A DNA stretch of 64,000 nt from Gambelia wislizenii (GCA_030847615.1 JAUMIR010000005.1:82432492-82496491); one strand, 5' to 3'; shown: positions 12,115 to 23,714, counted from the stretch's first letter. Notes: generated from the sequence alone by a model not told the origin. Numbers and translations are program-made.

Positions 12115-12935
12115 TCTGCACAGGTGCAGGATTAACCCATTGTGTGCATTCAGAGACCATGAAGAAGAAATACTACAAATACTACAACGAAGAAGGATAC
12201 TACAATTGGGCAGTAAAAATGAAAAGCACAGATATATGATGGGTGACACCTGGCTTGATGGCAGTACATGAGAAAGGGATCTAGGAGTCTTAGTGGAACA
12301 CAATCCGAATATGAGTCAGCAGTGTGATGCGGAAGCTAAAGAGGCTAATGCTATTCTAGGCTGCATCAATAGGAGTATAGTGTCTAGATCAAGGGAATTA
12401 ATAGTGCCACGCTATTCTGCTTTAGCCAGACCTCACCTGGAACACTGTGTCCAGTTCTGGGCACCACAATTCAAGAAGGATATGGACAAGCTGGAACATG
12501 TCCAGGGGAGGGTGACCAAAATGGTAGGGGGTAGGAAGCCATGCCTTATGAGGAGCGGCTTAGGGAGTTGGGTTTGTTTAGCCTGGGGAAGAGAAGGTTA
12601 AGAGGGGACATGATAGCCATGTTTAAATATTTGAAGGGATGTCTACTGAGAAAGGAGCAAGCTTGTTTTCTGCGATTCCAGAGATTAGATCAGGGAGCAA
12701 TGGACTCAAACTACAGGAAAATAGATTCCATCTAAACATTAGGAAGAACTTCCTGATAGTAAGGGCTGTTCGGCAGTAGAATCCACTGCCTTCTAGTGTG
12801 GCCGAGTCTCCTTCTTTGGAGGTTTTTAAGCAGAGGATTGTCATCTGTCAAGAATGCTTTGATTGTGCATGACAGGGGGTTGGCCTGGATAGCCCTTGTG
12901 GTCTCTTCCATACCTATGATTCTATGCTTCTATCA
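12115..12935 (+). mobile_element. CR1 LINE, 3' end, 5'-truncated
   Basis: Frames at 12293-12601 and 12541-12735 carry the C-terminal RT segment shared with the other CR1 copies here: 'NMSQQCDAEAKEANAILGC', 'LARPHLEHCVQFWAPQF' and '[17 protein letters not shown]'. The 3' end (about 12875-12935) has the CR1 signature 'ggcctggatagcccttgtggtctcttcc' class sequence and degenerate ATTCTATG units. It lies just upstream of the DIRS 5' end. Frameshifted and dead. Confidence 0.85.
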
Positions 12936-13854
12936 TGGCTCCAGCCTATGGAATCCTGGGATTTGTAGCATGTTGTGGCACAAGAGCTCATTGACAGAGA
13001 AGGCTAAATAGCTCACAAAATTATAAATCCTAGAATTTGGATTTGTAAACTGTAATCCCAGTTTGGAAAAACGAAGACAATATCTTCAATTATATTAGCA
13101 GAAGTTGTGTGTGTGGGAAGGGCAATGGAAAAAGAAGACAAGACAGAGGGAAAGGAAGGAGTAGATGTTTAGCCAGGAGTAGTGAAGACGGTGGATAAAG
13201 AGAACAAGAAAGGAAGGGACTTGGGAATGAGGAAGAAGGTGAATTGTCATGGGTTGCATTTATGGAAGGTAGGCAAGAAATATAGTAATTGGGCTTCTAA
13301 TCCATCATACACATCTCTTACAATATAACTATATGTATATATGTACTGGCTTGCTTTAAAGCCATGTTTCATAGCTTCATTGTACTCTGAGTTATTCTGT
13401 AAACAGGTCTGAAGGTAAACAGAGATACAGCCAAGGTGATTGTGCTAGTCCTTGTGCTGATAAGAAGGTTTCTCTCTAAGAGCAGGATTCTTCCTTAGTT
13501 TCAGGTGGAAAGAAGGAGTGGGGACTACATCCCTTCCAAACTTGTCAGCACCATCATGTACCTTCTAGGAGGCTTATATTGTTAGGGTATATAACTCCCA
13601 CCTGAGAGGCATTCCTTTGTCTGGATCTTGAGAAGGTCCAGAATGTGCCAGGCCCAAGAGCTTGGAGGCTGACCTGGAGCTAAGAGAACAATGTAACATC
13701 TAGCAGTTCAAATCTGGGGAACATTTGCATTTAAGGCTGTGTCAGTATTTGACCAAAAGGATGTGAGAACATGTATTTGCTTATATTTTCTCCTCTTATA
13801 TCTTTAAAAAAATCTATTTGTTAATAATAAAGTTATACCTTATCTCTCAGTGAC
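12936..13854. other. Intergenic stretch, no gene recognised
   Basis: No family motifs or long frames. About 12935-12985 has a short 'cctgggatttgtag' block resembling old interspersed repeats. Confidence 0.4.
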
Positions 13855-14440
13855 TTATATTTTTGTACACTGGCCAGAATACACTACATTCTGGCCAGAG
13901 TATTCCGACCCTGGGCCCACAGCATTTCCCCCCTATTACCTGCCCTTCCGTCACAGCAATGGAAGGATGTACGCACACTCACAGCCTGCATGTAAATCAG
14001 AACATCTCTTCTCTGTGCTGGTCATGTCTCCCAAGGCCAGGAACAAGGCTCTTGGCCATGGTCACATGCCTGGGTGCCTCGCAGTGACCTCAGCAGATGG
14101 AATGTGCATGGCCTGGCCAGAAAATGGCTGCACTGGGCAACCACAAGGTCCATGTATGCAGACACCTCCCATTGTGGTCATGAAACTTACTGTTTTCTCT
14201 AGAACTGGTACAAACAGTGAGGGTTTGTGTTTTTTTTTAACCATGTGTCCACTTCATTTTAAGGGGGGTTTGCTCCAAATTCTCATTAGAACTGCCCAGA
14301 CTTCGTCTGGACATTTAGGATCAGAAATAAGGTCAAAACCCTGCATCATCTGGAGGAGGAATGGGGGTAGGCTGTTTCATTTGGCCCATGTAGACAAGGT
14401 CCAAGTCTTACTTCAGTGTCTACTTTGAAACTAACCAAAC
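13855..14440 (+). repeat. Interspersed repeat R1, copy 2
   Basis: It aligns by eye with 21808-22340 on the same strand: 'actggcca', 'tattccgaccctgg', 'attacctgc', 'ggtcacatgc', and an end block with 'actgcccaga' and 'accctgcatcat'. A 192-codon frame crosses it but carries no recognisable domain and is not shared with the other copies, so I treat it as chance. The start 'actggccagaatac...ttctggccag' is locally palindromic. Confidence 0.6.
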
Positions 14441-16600
14441 TAATTTCTAACCCCAACAGACTAGACTGATCAAATGAATGAAACATGCATACATTTTAAG
14501 TTACCACATTTCTGTTGAGTCTGTGAGCCTGCTCTAGCTGGAACTAACAACTGGATTCAGGCCTATGGAATCAAGGAGAAGAATCTATGAAAGCAAAGTT
14601 GATGATCTGTCTGTCAGCCTATTCAAATGAATGAATGTATCATCATCATCATCATCATTGTAATATTAAAAAAATAGTTCTCATGAACTATTGCCAGGTT
14701 TGTTCTTCAGGCAACAAGAATAATGGCAGAATGTATAACATCAGAACATGTTTCCTGTACATAATTTTTTATATACTGTATATTTTTCTTATTTTATATA
14801 AACTGTAAATGAAAAGTGTATTGTATATTTCAGATTGTTTTCTATTGTATAGTTAATGGAAATCGCAGGAACCCACGTAGCTAGTCAATAATTTTTTCAC
14901 CTCTCTGTGAAGAAGTTAAGAAATCTCTTAGTTGAAATGGGCACTAGCGATGGCTGCTTACAAGGTACATAAGATTCCTGCCAATATTTGAAAAGCAGCT
15001 CATACTAAATTCAAAGTGCTGTCATCCACTTGCTCCCACTGTATATATCATCTATTATGACAGTAATAGAACGACAATTAGGGTAATGCTTAAATATGTT
15101 AATATGGCAGGGAGTGGGTGGGGATTAAAGGCTTATCATATTTTAGTAAAATGCTATCTGGACAGTAGATTTAAATTCCAGTTGTACATTTCCGTTCAGC
15201 TTGCTAGTAAAGAAATTAATTAGGGGGTAATTAACAAATGCTGTTAAACCTGAGCCCCAGAGACCTCAAACTTGCAAGGCTTTAAATGCTCGGAACAAAA
15301 TGCCCCTGTAGATACTTAGAGTTCAGAAGAATATAAATATAAAAGAAGTTAAAATACAACAAAACCCTTAACTATGAATAATCTTGGCACTGATAATTAC
15401 CATTTAATAGTATACCAATACAACAATTGTAATTTCTTAATAGCATAAGGCTTTTCCATAAACACTTGCATACATAGCTCCCATTTCAGAGCTTTAATAT
15501 AAGAAAATTGGAAATGAACTGGGTGTCCAACTTACTCTATTTTGCTTTTTGTGAAAACTAAATATCTTAAAGCAATGGATGATTGTTTTGGAATTTAAAT
15601 TACAAACAAAGTAGGTCTCATCTGGATTGGGACTATAGGTGGAGAAGAATTAAAGTCCTCCTGTCTTCCATGTTACACACTGGGCCTTCTGTGATTACTC
15701 CAGAGTCAAACATGAAAACAGACATAGCTGCCAGCCATGTCTTTAAAGTAATTATAAAATAATACCTTGTCCCTCATCTGCTCAGCCTGTTGCATATTAA
15801 CCAAGAAAGAAAGAACCAAAAAAAAAAAAAAGGGTGGGGGAGAGACAAGCACTGCGAAGTAAAGGACTAACTTGGCAGAATACATCACAGATTATTTGGT
15901 TTATAATGCTTAACAATACCTTGCTTAATTTATGATGTTTGCTGTACTAGAAATCCCAGATTCATCTTATTATTTCTCATCACAACTGAAACAGCAACAT
16001 TTCAACAGTACCACAATACCTCTGTTAATCTGTATTGTTTTTTTTAAAAAAATCAGCAATCAGATACCTTCACACCATTCAAACAGGAAATTATAGTTAA
16101 ATAAAGTGAGACAACTATATATTGTACTATATTAAGCAATGCTGTATATGTATCTTCTGCAATTTACTATCCTGTATTTCTAATATTCTGTTAGAAGTTA
16201 CAGTTATCTTCTATGACACTGAGACTTTGTTGACATCTTGTTTTCTCTTTGTCTAATATCTACTGTACTCTGTATACTGTCTACTGTAGCTGATGTTTTG
16301 GCGATTTTTGACACAAATATTTTACCTCTAATTGTTAGCATGCTCTGCTACCCTCTCCCCATGGTATCTCATAATTGGAAATATTAGACACTTTTCAGGG
16401 TCAGGTTGGCTGGGGCATACCAAAGGTCAGTTGGAGGTCACAGTGACCTAGGATGTGTCTAGAAATATAATAGCAAGAAAGCCAATATTAGAATTGAGCA
16501 GGAAGCCCCTGTAATAACCCGATTGTTAGAAGTGTATGTACTAATCCTTTCTTCTAGCCCTGGGCATCTCAGCAATGATTCAGTCAAGCAATTAAGTGAC
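14441..16600. other. Intergenic AT-rich stretch
   Basis: No coding motifs. It has a short (CAT)n run at 14641-14658, a poly-A run near 15818-15831 and general AT richness. Nothing else can be supported. Confidence 0.5.
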
Positions 16601-16604
16601 TGCA

Positions 16605-17650
16605 AACTTTTACGTGGAACATTTTGAAAACCAAGCCCTGTTAAACAGCACCAAAAAAGCCCACAACATGGTTCCGATATGTGGATGACACTCTCACCAT
16701 TTGGAGCCAGGAAGAAGAAGATTTGGGACGTTTTCAGATGGCCCTTACCGCACAAGCAGCCTCTGGAGCAGTAACAAGGCTGCTGCACAGCAGGGGTCCT
16801 TTTTGGATGCTGCCATCCCTCTTCCGTGACCATTCATGGCAGGTATGTGAAGCTTTGGAAGCGGCCGCGTCATACTTCAATCATGGAAGTTGCCCGTGAT
16901 TGAAATATGACGCGCTGCTTCCAAAGCTTCACGTATGTGCCACAAATGGTCACGGAAGAGGGACGGCGGTGTCCAAAAAGGACCCCCTGCCACGCAGCAG
17001 CCTCGTTACTGCTACAGAGGCTGCTTGCACAGTAAGGGCCATCTGAAAACGTCCTTGGTATCATTTCTGAACCACCTGAACAGCATCTACCCAAATATCC
17101 ATTTCATGATGGAAAAAAAAAAGGGAAAGAACACTGCCATTCTTGGATGTCCTAGTCATGCACAAACCAAACCAACAGTTAGGCCACAAGGTATACAGAA
17201 AACCCACACACAGGGACATATACCTACACAAGAAATCCAATCATCACCCAAGACAAAAAAGAAGCACAAAAAAACATTGGTAGACCATGAAAAAAGGACC
17301 TGTGAACCCCACTACCTGGAGGACGAACTGAGGCACCTAAACTGGGCTCTACAGGCTAATGGTTACTCCAGATCAGACATCACAAGAGCAGCAGGAAAAA
17401 AACCCACAGGAATGAAGAAAAACAGCCACCCAAAGGGAAGGTATTTTTACCATACATCAAAGGAGTCACGGAGAGAATAAGGAAACTGATGAGGAAACAC
17501 AACCTCCAAACAATCTGTAGACCAACCAAGAAAATCCAAGAAATGCTATGCTCAGCGAAAGACAAAAGAGATCCTCTCACAGCTGCAGGAGTTTACCACA
17601 TGTTAGTAACACCACTCCTGTAGGGTCCTCATGACTAACCTAACACCAAC
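16605..17650 (+). pseudogene. Penelope-like element RT fragment, split by a MITE
   Basis: The coding before the insert (about 16605-16725) contains 'MVPICG' out of frame and then 'VDDTLTIWSQEEEDL', the Penelope RT catalytic YVDD block. After the insert (from 17055) it resumes with 'VSFLNHLNSIYPNIHF'. It then runs through '[20 protein letters not shown]' and 'HLNWALQANGYS' to about 17600, where 'AGVYHM' marks the usual start of the GIY-YIG nuclease. The nuclease itself is absent, so the 3' end is truncated. Several frame changes are present. PLE RTs copy RNA by target priming. Confidence 0.85.
16726..17054. mobile_element. Palindromic (foldback) MITE inside the PLE
   Basis: The two halves are near-perfect reverse complements about 165 bp long, meeting near 16890 with almost no spacer. 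The outer ends are GGACGTTTTCAGATGG and its complement. TTG flanks both ends (16723-16725 and 17055-17057), a 3-bp TSD (TTGG is also possible). Removing the insert restores the PLE reading '...EEEDL|VSFLNHL'. It contains a central GCGGCCGC-like block. A related half copy lies at 59286-59445. Confidence 0.85.
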
Positions 17651-18180
17651 TGGGAGAACTGTATTAAATTGAACTATACTAAACTATAAATCAGGTATTG
17701 AACTATAAATCAAGTGCTAATTATTAAACAATAACCATGTGTACACACATATATAGATTAATTCACAATCACATATGGTAATGTTTTTGTCTATAACATA
17801 TCAAATGAGCAACACTATAGATGAAGTGCTGTGTAACTTTACATAATCTGTATCACAACATGAATGGATTAAGAAATAGTCACTTGTGGTGATATTCTTT
17901 GATTTATTACATACACAAGGTTTTAATGAACATTTAGGAATACAATTCAAAACCACATGTTGTATAGTTATATAAACTGGTTCCCAACTTTAGAAACAAT
18001 TCTCTTTAGAAGGCACTTTTACAATTGTACATAAAATGTCAACAGTAATAATCATCAGTCCACTATGTGGTGAGACAGGCTCTTACAAGCATAATTATAA
18101 TATCTAACAATACATATGTGAAAGCACCACTAGTGACTTTAATAGCTACAGCTACAATTTTCTAAAACAATTAATTTCAT
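17651..18180. other. AT-rich stretch, no gene recognised
   Basis: There are no coding motifs. It may include PLE untranslated or terminal sequence from the neighbours, but I cannot show this. Confidence 0.4.
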
Positions 18181-18394
18181 AGTAACCTTAACAAAACATT
18201 CCACTGCCCTTGGCTAATATGTGAGTATCTGAGGTAATGCAAGTTTTTTTCAGAATGAAGAAAAGAAGTCTTGCTAGCAGCTGTTTTGGGAGGCTATAGC
18301 AGGTAGATTTGGCAGTTTTGACAAAGCTATAGCAAGCAAATATGGCAATTTGGCATGGCAGACGGACAAGCAGCCCCGGGAACTGAGAATATCT

Positions 18395-18432
18395 GTGCCG
18401 TTTCGACAACTTATTTTGTCTTCCTCAGTGCT
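18395..18432 (-). ncRNA. Hammerhead ribozyme-like core of a Penelope element
   Basis: Read on the minus strand, CTGAGGA (18428-18422) is followed by a 5-bp stem, GACAA-AATAAG-TTGTC, and then GAAAC (18404-18400). That is the order CUGANGA - helix II - GAAA of a hammerhead ribozyme. The next bases are GGC where PLE ribozymes with a minimal helix III usually read GUC, so the copy may be weakened. Penelope elements are known to carry hammerhead motifs in their terminal repeats, and this lies about 280 bp past the GIY-YIG frame of a minus-strand PLE. Flanking AATAT/ATATT could form helix I. Confidence 0.6.
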
Positions 18433-18708
18433 GTAAATATTTTTTGTATTCCATTTATCTGTCATTAAAAAATAAAGGTAAGTATCTACATTGAATATGT
18501 TAGTAAATTTTTAAATTTTAAATGAAGTAATGCATTTACCTTAATGAAATTGTTTCCTAAGCCTTCTTTTGGGTCAGTGGTTTCAAGCAGCAGTGGGTGA
18601 ATGTAAGACTCACAATTGAGTTAATATATCTTGACTCTAATTGAATTTGGATAATTGCTCTCAGTTTCTACTCTCCCTCATGTGTAGAACCCCATCCTGG
18701 CTGAATTT

Positions 18709-19487
18709 TTAAAGGAATGCTGTCCATTCTATCTGTTCATTTAATCCATATGGGCTATGGGATCGTAGTTTGTAAATCCAGCAGGCTTCACTCTGAAGTA
18801 ACTTATTATGAATATTAATCCTGTCAAAAGGTTTTGTTGTGATAACTTCTAATACACAGAATTTAAAAGAATCTGGTGAGTGATTATGACTGGTAAAATG
18901 TTCAACCAAGGGATTTTCCATATTTTTATTGTATATACGGCTCTTATGTTCTGCCATTCTAGAATGGACCGGTCTACTAGAAAGTCCCATGTAAATAAGG
19001 CCATAGGGGCACACAATAGCATAACAACATTTTTAGTACTGCAATTAGAAAAAGATTTTAACGTGTATTTTTCTTTGGTGGTGGGATGTGTGAAAACCTT
19101 AGTGTTGTAAGATTGCCTGCAATATGTGCAGTGGCCACAACTGAAATGCCCTGTAGTTTGTCTCGTGTCAGATGTATCTTTTTGTAGGTCAGTGTGGACT
19201 AATATGTCCTTGATATTGTTTGTTCTTCTATGTGCTATTAAAGGGGCCACAGAACATCCTGGGAGACTCTGAACAATATGCCAGTGTTTTTGTATGATAG
19301 ATTTGATTTTATGAATGGCATGATTGTAGTTGAATGTAGTAATGATCCGGTCAGAAATGGGTCTTTCTGTTTTTTGAAATAATGACTTCCTATCCTTTGC
19401 ATCTGCTCTAGCCTTGGCTGCTTTAATGACTTGGCTTCTGTTTGTGCTAACAATTCTCCCAGATAATAATAGAGATTTCGGCATCAT
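18709..19487 (-). pseudogene. PLE zinc-linker and GIY-YIG endonuclease, one frameshift
   Basis: The first frame (19487-18849) contains 'RTNNIKDILVHTDL' and 'GHFSCGHCTYCRQ' (a CxxC-xx-type zinc cluster), then 'HPTTKEKYTLKSFSNCSTKN', all typical of the PLE linker. A frame change near 19000 leads to the second frame (19014-18709): 'CPYGLIYMGLSSRPVHSRMAEHKS' (the GLIY-MG equivalent of GIY-YIG with the catalytic Arg region), 'NPLVEHFTSHNH' and 'ACWIYKLRSHSPYGLNEQIEW'. The nuclease would cut target DNA. Apart from the shift the domain is well kept. Confidence 0.88.
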
Positions 19488-19573
19488 GGGTGGGGCTCTA
19501 AAGCACCCCCACCTCTTAGGGTAACATAGTTGCCTTCACTTTTACACTTAGCTGCATGCTAAATTAAATTATT
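19433..19573 (+). repeat. Left arm of a 141-bp inverted repeat
   Basis: The sequence from 'ttctgtttgtgctaacaatt' to 'gctaaattaaattatt' recurs as a near-identical reverse complement at 21414-21550. The arm overlaps the first codons of the preserved PLE linker. Inverted terminal copies are a known habit of Penelope elements. Confidence 0.85.
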
Positions 19574-19894
19574 CACAAACTGTGCAGAATCTGGTGGTTC
19601 AGGGCTGGCCTAAGACAGTCTAAGACTGAGCAGCAAATGGCACTTCTGATCAATCCAAGTCAAAGTATGTAGTACTCAAAGCTAGTCATTTTGCTACCAA
19701 GTTTGAACCTTCTCCTCCTCCTCCAACTTCTCCATCAAGCCTTCAGGCCTAATTGGTTTCACCGAAGTTGCACATGCTATGGTAGTGCTAGTTTATATTG
19801 TTTTAGCCAGTTTTAAATTGCCTGTTTTTAAATGAGAAACTATTTAATATATTTTAATTTTTTAAAACAAATATTGTTATTATTTATTGTTTTA

Positions 19895-21328
19895 TAATTT
19901 TAATTTTTATTCATTTCATTTCCAACATACATACCTTAAAAATAGACTCATTTCATTTTTCATATCACCACACAAGTCCTGTACAACTTATACCTATACA
20001 TATCCATGTACATTTACATATATATATATATATATATATGTATGTATATATACCTATAATCTCAACAAACTCCACCATCCCTACTCTCTAACATCCCATC
20101 CCCCTTTCTTCCTTTCATTCACTATACCTATTTCAACCTTTTCCTTTCACACATTTAACTTCCTCTCTTTCTTTTTCTATCCATTTTGATAGTTTCACAA
20201 TTTCTTTCCCTTTTAAAGTTTATATTTACTCATTTATTTCTGTTTATTCTCCTTTATCTTTCTTATATTCTCTATTCTACAAATCTAATTTATTTGCGTA
20301 TTCTTCTCCTCATTTTTCTTTCCATAAGGGAGTTAAGATTTCCCATTCTTTCAAATCTTTAGCTTTTTTTCTTCTCATCTAGGATGATCGTTAATTTATC
20401 CATTTCACAGATCTCTTGTAATTTAAATAACCATTCCTCTATTTATGGAATCTCTGAAGATTTCCAATACTTTGCATACAGTAATCTGGCTGCCATTGTC
20501 ATATATGATAGAAGTCTCCAATTTTATTTTATTTTTTTTTTAATTTGTTTGTCAAGTTTGTAGAACATATTCAATAAATAAATCTCTGGATTTAAAGGAA
20601 AATCTATATTAATTATTTTACTGATTATTTTATTATTTTTCCACAAATTTTTTCTGCCCTTTCACACCTCCACCATATATGGTAAAGAGCCCCTGTTGCT
20701 TTCTGGCATTTCCAGCATTGATTAGATATATTCCTATATATTTTTGCCAATCTGACTAGAGTCAAGTGCCATCTTGTCATTGTCTTATATAGGTTTTCCT
20801 TTAAGTTATAACTTCTTCTAAATGAAAGATTATTCCCCCAGAGTTTTCCCCAATGCTCTAAGTGTATTTCTTGACCTATATCTTGTGGCCATTTTAACAT
20901 ATAAGGCTTTATACATTCTTGTTCTAAATTTATCTTCAAAAGCATTTCATATATTTTTTGATATCATCTTTGTCTTTTTCCCCAAAACTAAATCTTCCAT
21001 TTTTGTATGTTCAACTTCTATTCCATCTATTTTTTGGTCTATCTTAAATTTTTCCTGCAGCTGTCTATATAACAGCCAGTGACATTCTTTATTTTCTAAT
21101 TGCAGTTCTTCTTGTGATTTCATCTTATAAATATTTCCTTCTTTCTTTAATATATCTCTATACATTAACCATTATCCTTTATATAAATCTTCTCTTTTAT
21201 GCTTTGTGATTAGATAACCACGTCGGTGTTTTTGAACATATTTTTCTTCTACACTTTGTCCATACTTTTAATAATGCCTTTCTTACATAATGATGTTCAA
21301 ATTCTCTATGGATTGTTACTTTATTATG
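19895..21328 (-). mobile_element. L1 LINE, 5'-truncated, with 17-bp TSD
   Basis: TATTATTTATTGTTTTA occurs at 19878-19894 and 21329-21345, bracketing 1,434 bp that hold the C-terminal end of L1 ORF2 on the minus strand. The 3' side (left on the map) is AT-rich with a degenerate A-tail and a TA run at 20018-20040. The TSD length fits L1 endonuclease priming. Confidence 0.85.
20625..21165 (-). pseudogene. L1 ORF2 C-terminal fragment, frameshifted
   Basis: Two adjoining frames (21165-20947 and 20945-20625) carry 'QLQEKFKIDQKIDGIEVE', 'LKWPQDIGQEIHLEHWGKLW', 'YNLKENLYKTMTRWHLTLVR' and 'CWKCQKATGALYHIWWRCE'. This is the Cys-rich C-terminal region of L1 ORF2, shared with the L1 copies at 43767-44486 and 52355-53125. 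RT and endonuclease are missing through 5' truncation. Confidence 0.85.
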
Positions 21329-21413
21329 TATTATTTATTGTTTTAAATTGGTTTTATTGCAAGCCACCCTGAGTTCTTCAGATATTGGATGGGATATAAA
21401 TATTTTATATTTT

Positions 21414-21550
21414 AATAATTTAATTTAGCATGCAGCTAAGTGTAAAAGTGAAGGCAATTATGTTACCCTAAGAGGTGGGGGATGCTTTAGAGCCCCACCC
21501 ATGATGCCAAAATCTCTATTCTCTGGGGGAATTGTTAGCACAAACAGAAG
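21414..21550 (-). repeat. Right arm of the inverted repeat
   Basis: Reverse complement of 19433-19573, with few differences. On the plus strand it begins the same PLE linker reading (ATG near 21501), then ends after 'acaaacagaagcc', so only a short inverted PLE piece is present. Confidence 0.85.
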
Positions 21551-21555
21551 CCTGA

Positions 21556-21760
21556 GAGAGGAGGTTAACTTGGAGGATCTTTTCACCTATGTATACCAGT
21601 GCTAACTGTAGAGACCATTCCAGTTAAAGTGAAATAAAGTATTTCATTGGGAAAACACAAAGTGAACTTACATACACAACACAAGACGATGTAATTTTGG
21701 CACACAAGGCAAAAAATCCACAAGCATTTCCCTCCCTCTCTCATAGTAAGAATAGAAATT
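21556..21760 (-). repeat. LTR-like repeat, partial copy
   Basis: The blocks 'gatcttttcacctatgtataccag', 'gtgaaataaag' and 'cattgggaaaacacaa' match those at 59030-59280 and, more weakly, 43430-45760. On the minus strand the family carries an AATAAA-like signal. The family is unnamed; the LTR assignment is an inference. Confidence 0.4.
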
Positions 21761-21807
21761 TAATAACTATGTGCGCTTTCTCATAACTTCCCTAATTTTC
21801 TGAATGA

Positions 21808-22340
21808 GGGGTCATCTAAACTGGCCACAATGCATCAGCTTCCCTCCAGGGTATTCTGACCCTGGATCAGGCCTGTTGCCCCTCCATTACCTGCATGAAA
21901 TGGGATGGAGTCCACATAGATACACCAGCCCATCTCTGCTGCCACCACCATCCATGTTGCACTCTCTGAAGCCAGGAAGGAGGCCCACAGCATGGGATCA
22001 AATCCCTCTGCATGTAACCAGCCTTGGTCACATGCTGCAGGTATCCTTCCTGGCTTTTAAGAGTGTGATGCAGATGGCAGGTGCAGCAGCTGCAGAGACA
22101 TGGTGTGCCAGTATGTACTCCTGCAGTCCCGTGGGGCCCAATCCATTTTCCCTCAATGAGGTTTTTCCTGGGTATTTTGATGAAATAGTTTAATGGGCTT
22201 TACCTCGTCACCCCCCCTGCTTTGCCATGGAGATCGTGAAGACTGCCCGGGGGCAAAACTAGGCATGAACCCTGCATCATTTGTACTGCAAGGCTCCCAG
22301 ATGGGGGCAAGATGGGGTAAATAGCCCATCTAGAGAAGCC
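21808..22340 (+). repeat. Interspersed repeat R1, copy 3
   Basis: Same order of blocks as 13855-14440, and as the minus strand of 1-520. It begins near 'aactggccacaatgc' and ends near 'tagcccatctagagaag'. It has no coding capacity. Confidence 0.6.
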
Positions 22341-23714
22341 TGAAGTTAGTTGCTTCATCTGCCTAATGGTAGTGCTGGTCCTGTGACACTCCCACTTGGA
22401 AGGAAATCCTATTGTATAATTTCTAGTCTTCGATCTCCCCCATCCCTGAGATCCTTGACATTCTCAGTGACATGTGGAAGATAATCCCTTAATACGTCTA
22501 GTTTAGCTCGTTACTACCTGTTTGAAATATGCTTTACATCTACATATTAATAGCCATGGGAAGAGGTGTGTTCCAGTACTGAAGAAAATATATTGCCTCA
22601 GCATCCATAATTAAGGTAGCAGGATAACTGCAGTTTGTCTTGACAGATATCAGTTATATGATCAAGGTTTATTATTTTTAAAAATGGGATGGCATCCATT
22701 TGTGGAACCAAAAATTCTGTTGAAATTATATTTATGGGTGCAGTGAATCCTTCCATTCTTACATACTACAAATACTACTAAAATAGTCTGAGAATGTACT
22801 GAAGTCTTTATGAGTCTGATCTCCAGAGATAAACTATTGCAACCTGAGATCATTTCAGCAATTCAGAGTGTAACATCATGGCAGAAAAGAAAACTGAAGT
22901 GAAGGACCAATGCGGATATGACTGCTGAAAAACAGCTCTAGTGATAATAGTTGTCAAACTATTAAAAATTTCACAACTTTTCTTTGACATTCATTAGACA
23001 TTTTCCACATACATGATAGCAGAGATCTGATTAATATTATATTGCTAATCTTATCAAATAATTAAGTTAATAATGAATGTCATTTTTCTGTTAAAATCTT
23101 ATGATTTATGGTGAATAAAGTATTATTCAGTGTATAAGAAATAGATCATTAAAAGGCAATCTTTGAAATCATAAAATGCAAGTTCTCAACAATGGAGCAA
23201 TTATATGATTAATCAGAAAATCTTAACTGTATCAACATTTGAAATACCTTAGAGAATGTCAGTTGGTTTAGACTTTTAGTGGGATCTTGTTTTCATACTT
23301 TAGTGTAAAAGAACAATTTTTAACTGAATTTTCAGCCTTCTTATCTTAATGAACTGTCCTGTGATGCAGACAGTTATTATTCTAAAAGAAATCAAAAGAA
23401 TCAGAACAGCTTTTATTTCCTTGTTCATATAAAATTTGATAATGTCATGGAATAAGCAGGGGGGGGGGAAACACAGTGGCAACATTTTCTAAATCTAATA
23501 TGCCTGGCTACAGGTTCAAATGTAGCGCCATGATTTCTTAAAGAGAAAAACATTATATTTCAAGCATATTCTCTTTCACTGACAAAAGTATGTGATCTAC
23601 ATATATTGCAAAACTAGAAACAATACTATGAAAACTGGATTCAAATACAGATCACTTTTTTAATGGAGGACTGTTAAGTCCTTTAACAATCATTTAACAC
23701 AGATGTGAGCATTA
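22341..23714. other. Intergenic stretch, no gene recognised
   Basis: AT-rich, with no motifs, long frames or clear repeat ends. Confidence 0.5.

Larger units (their letters stand above)
18190..19573 (-). mobile_element. Penelope-like element, 3' half
   Basis: Minus-strand PLE that starts, as preserved, with the linker region just before the nuclease and runs through GIY-YIG into a 3' untranslated or terminal part with a hammerhead-like core. No RT motif is found upstream of 19490; instead an L2-type tail and an L1 lie there. Its 5' edge (19433-19573) is repeated in inverted orientation at 21414-21550. Confidence 0.8.
19780..21412 (+). repeat. L2/SINE-like 3' tail split by an L1
   Basis: Once the L1 is removed, 'ttgttttagccag...tattgttttaaattgg...attgcaagccaccctgag...gggatataaat' reads as one L2-type 3' tail, like the one at 60375-60492. 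It lies between the two PLE arms. Confidence 0.6.

Noticed and set aside
13850..14428. 192-codon plus-strand ORF
   Set aside because: It lies in the R1 repeat and is not preserved in the other R1 copies. No domain.
16681..16899. 72-codon ORF as a separate gene
   Set aside because: Chimera of the Penelope YVDD region and the palindromic MITE.
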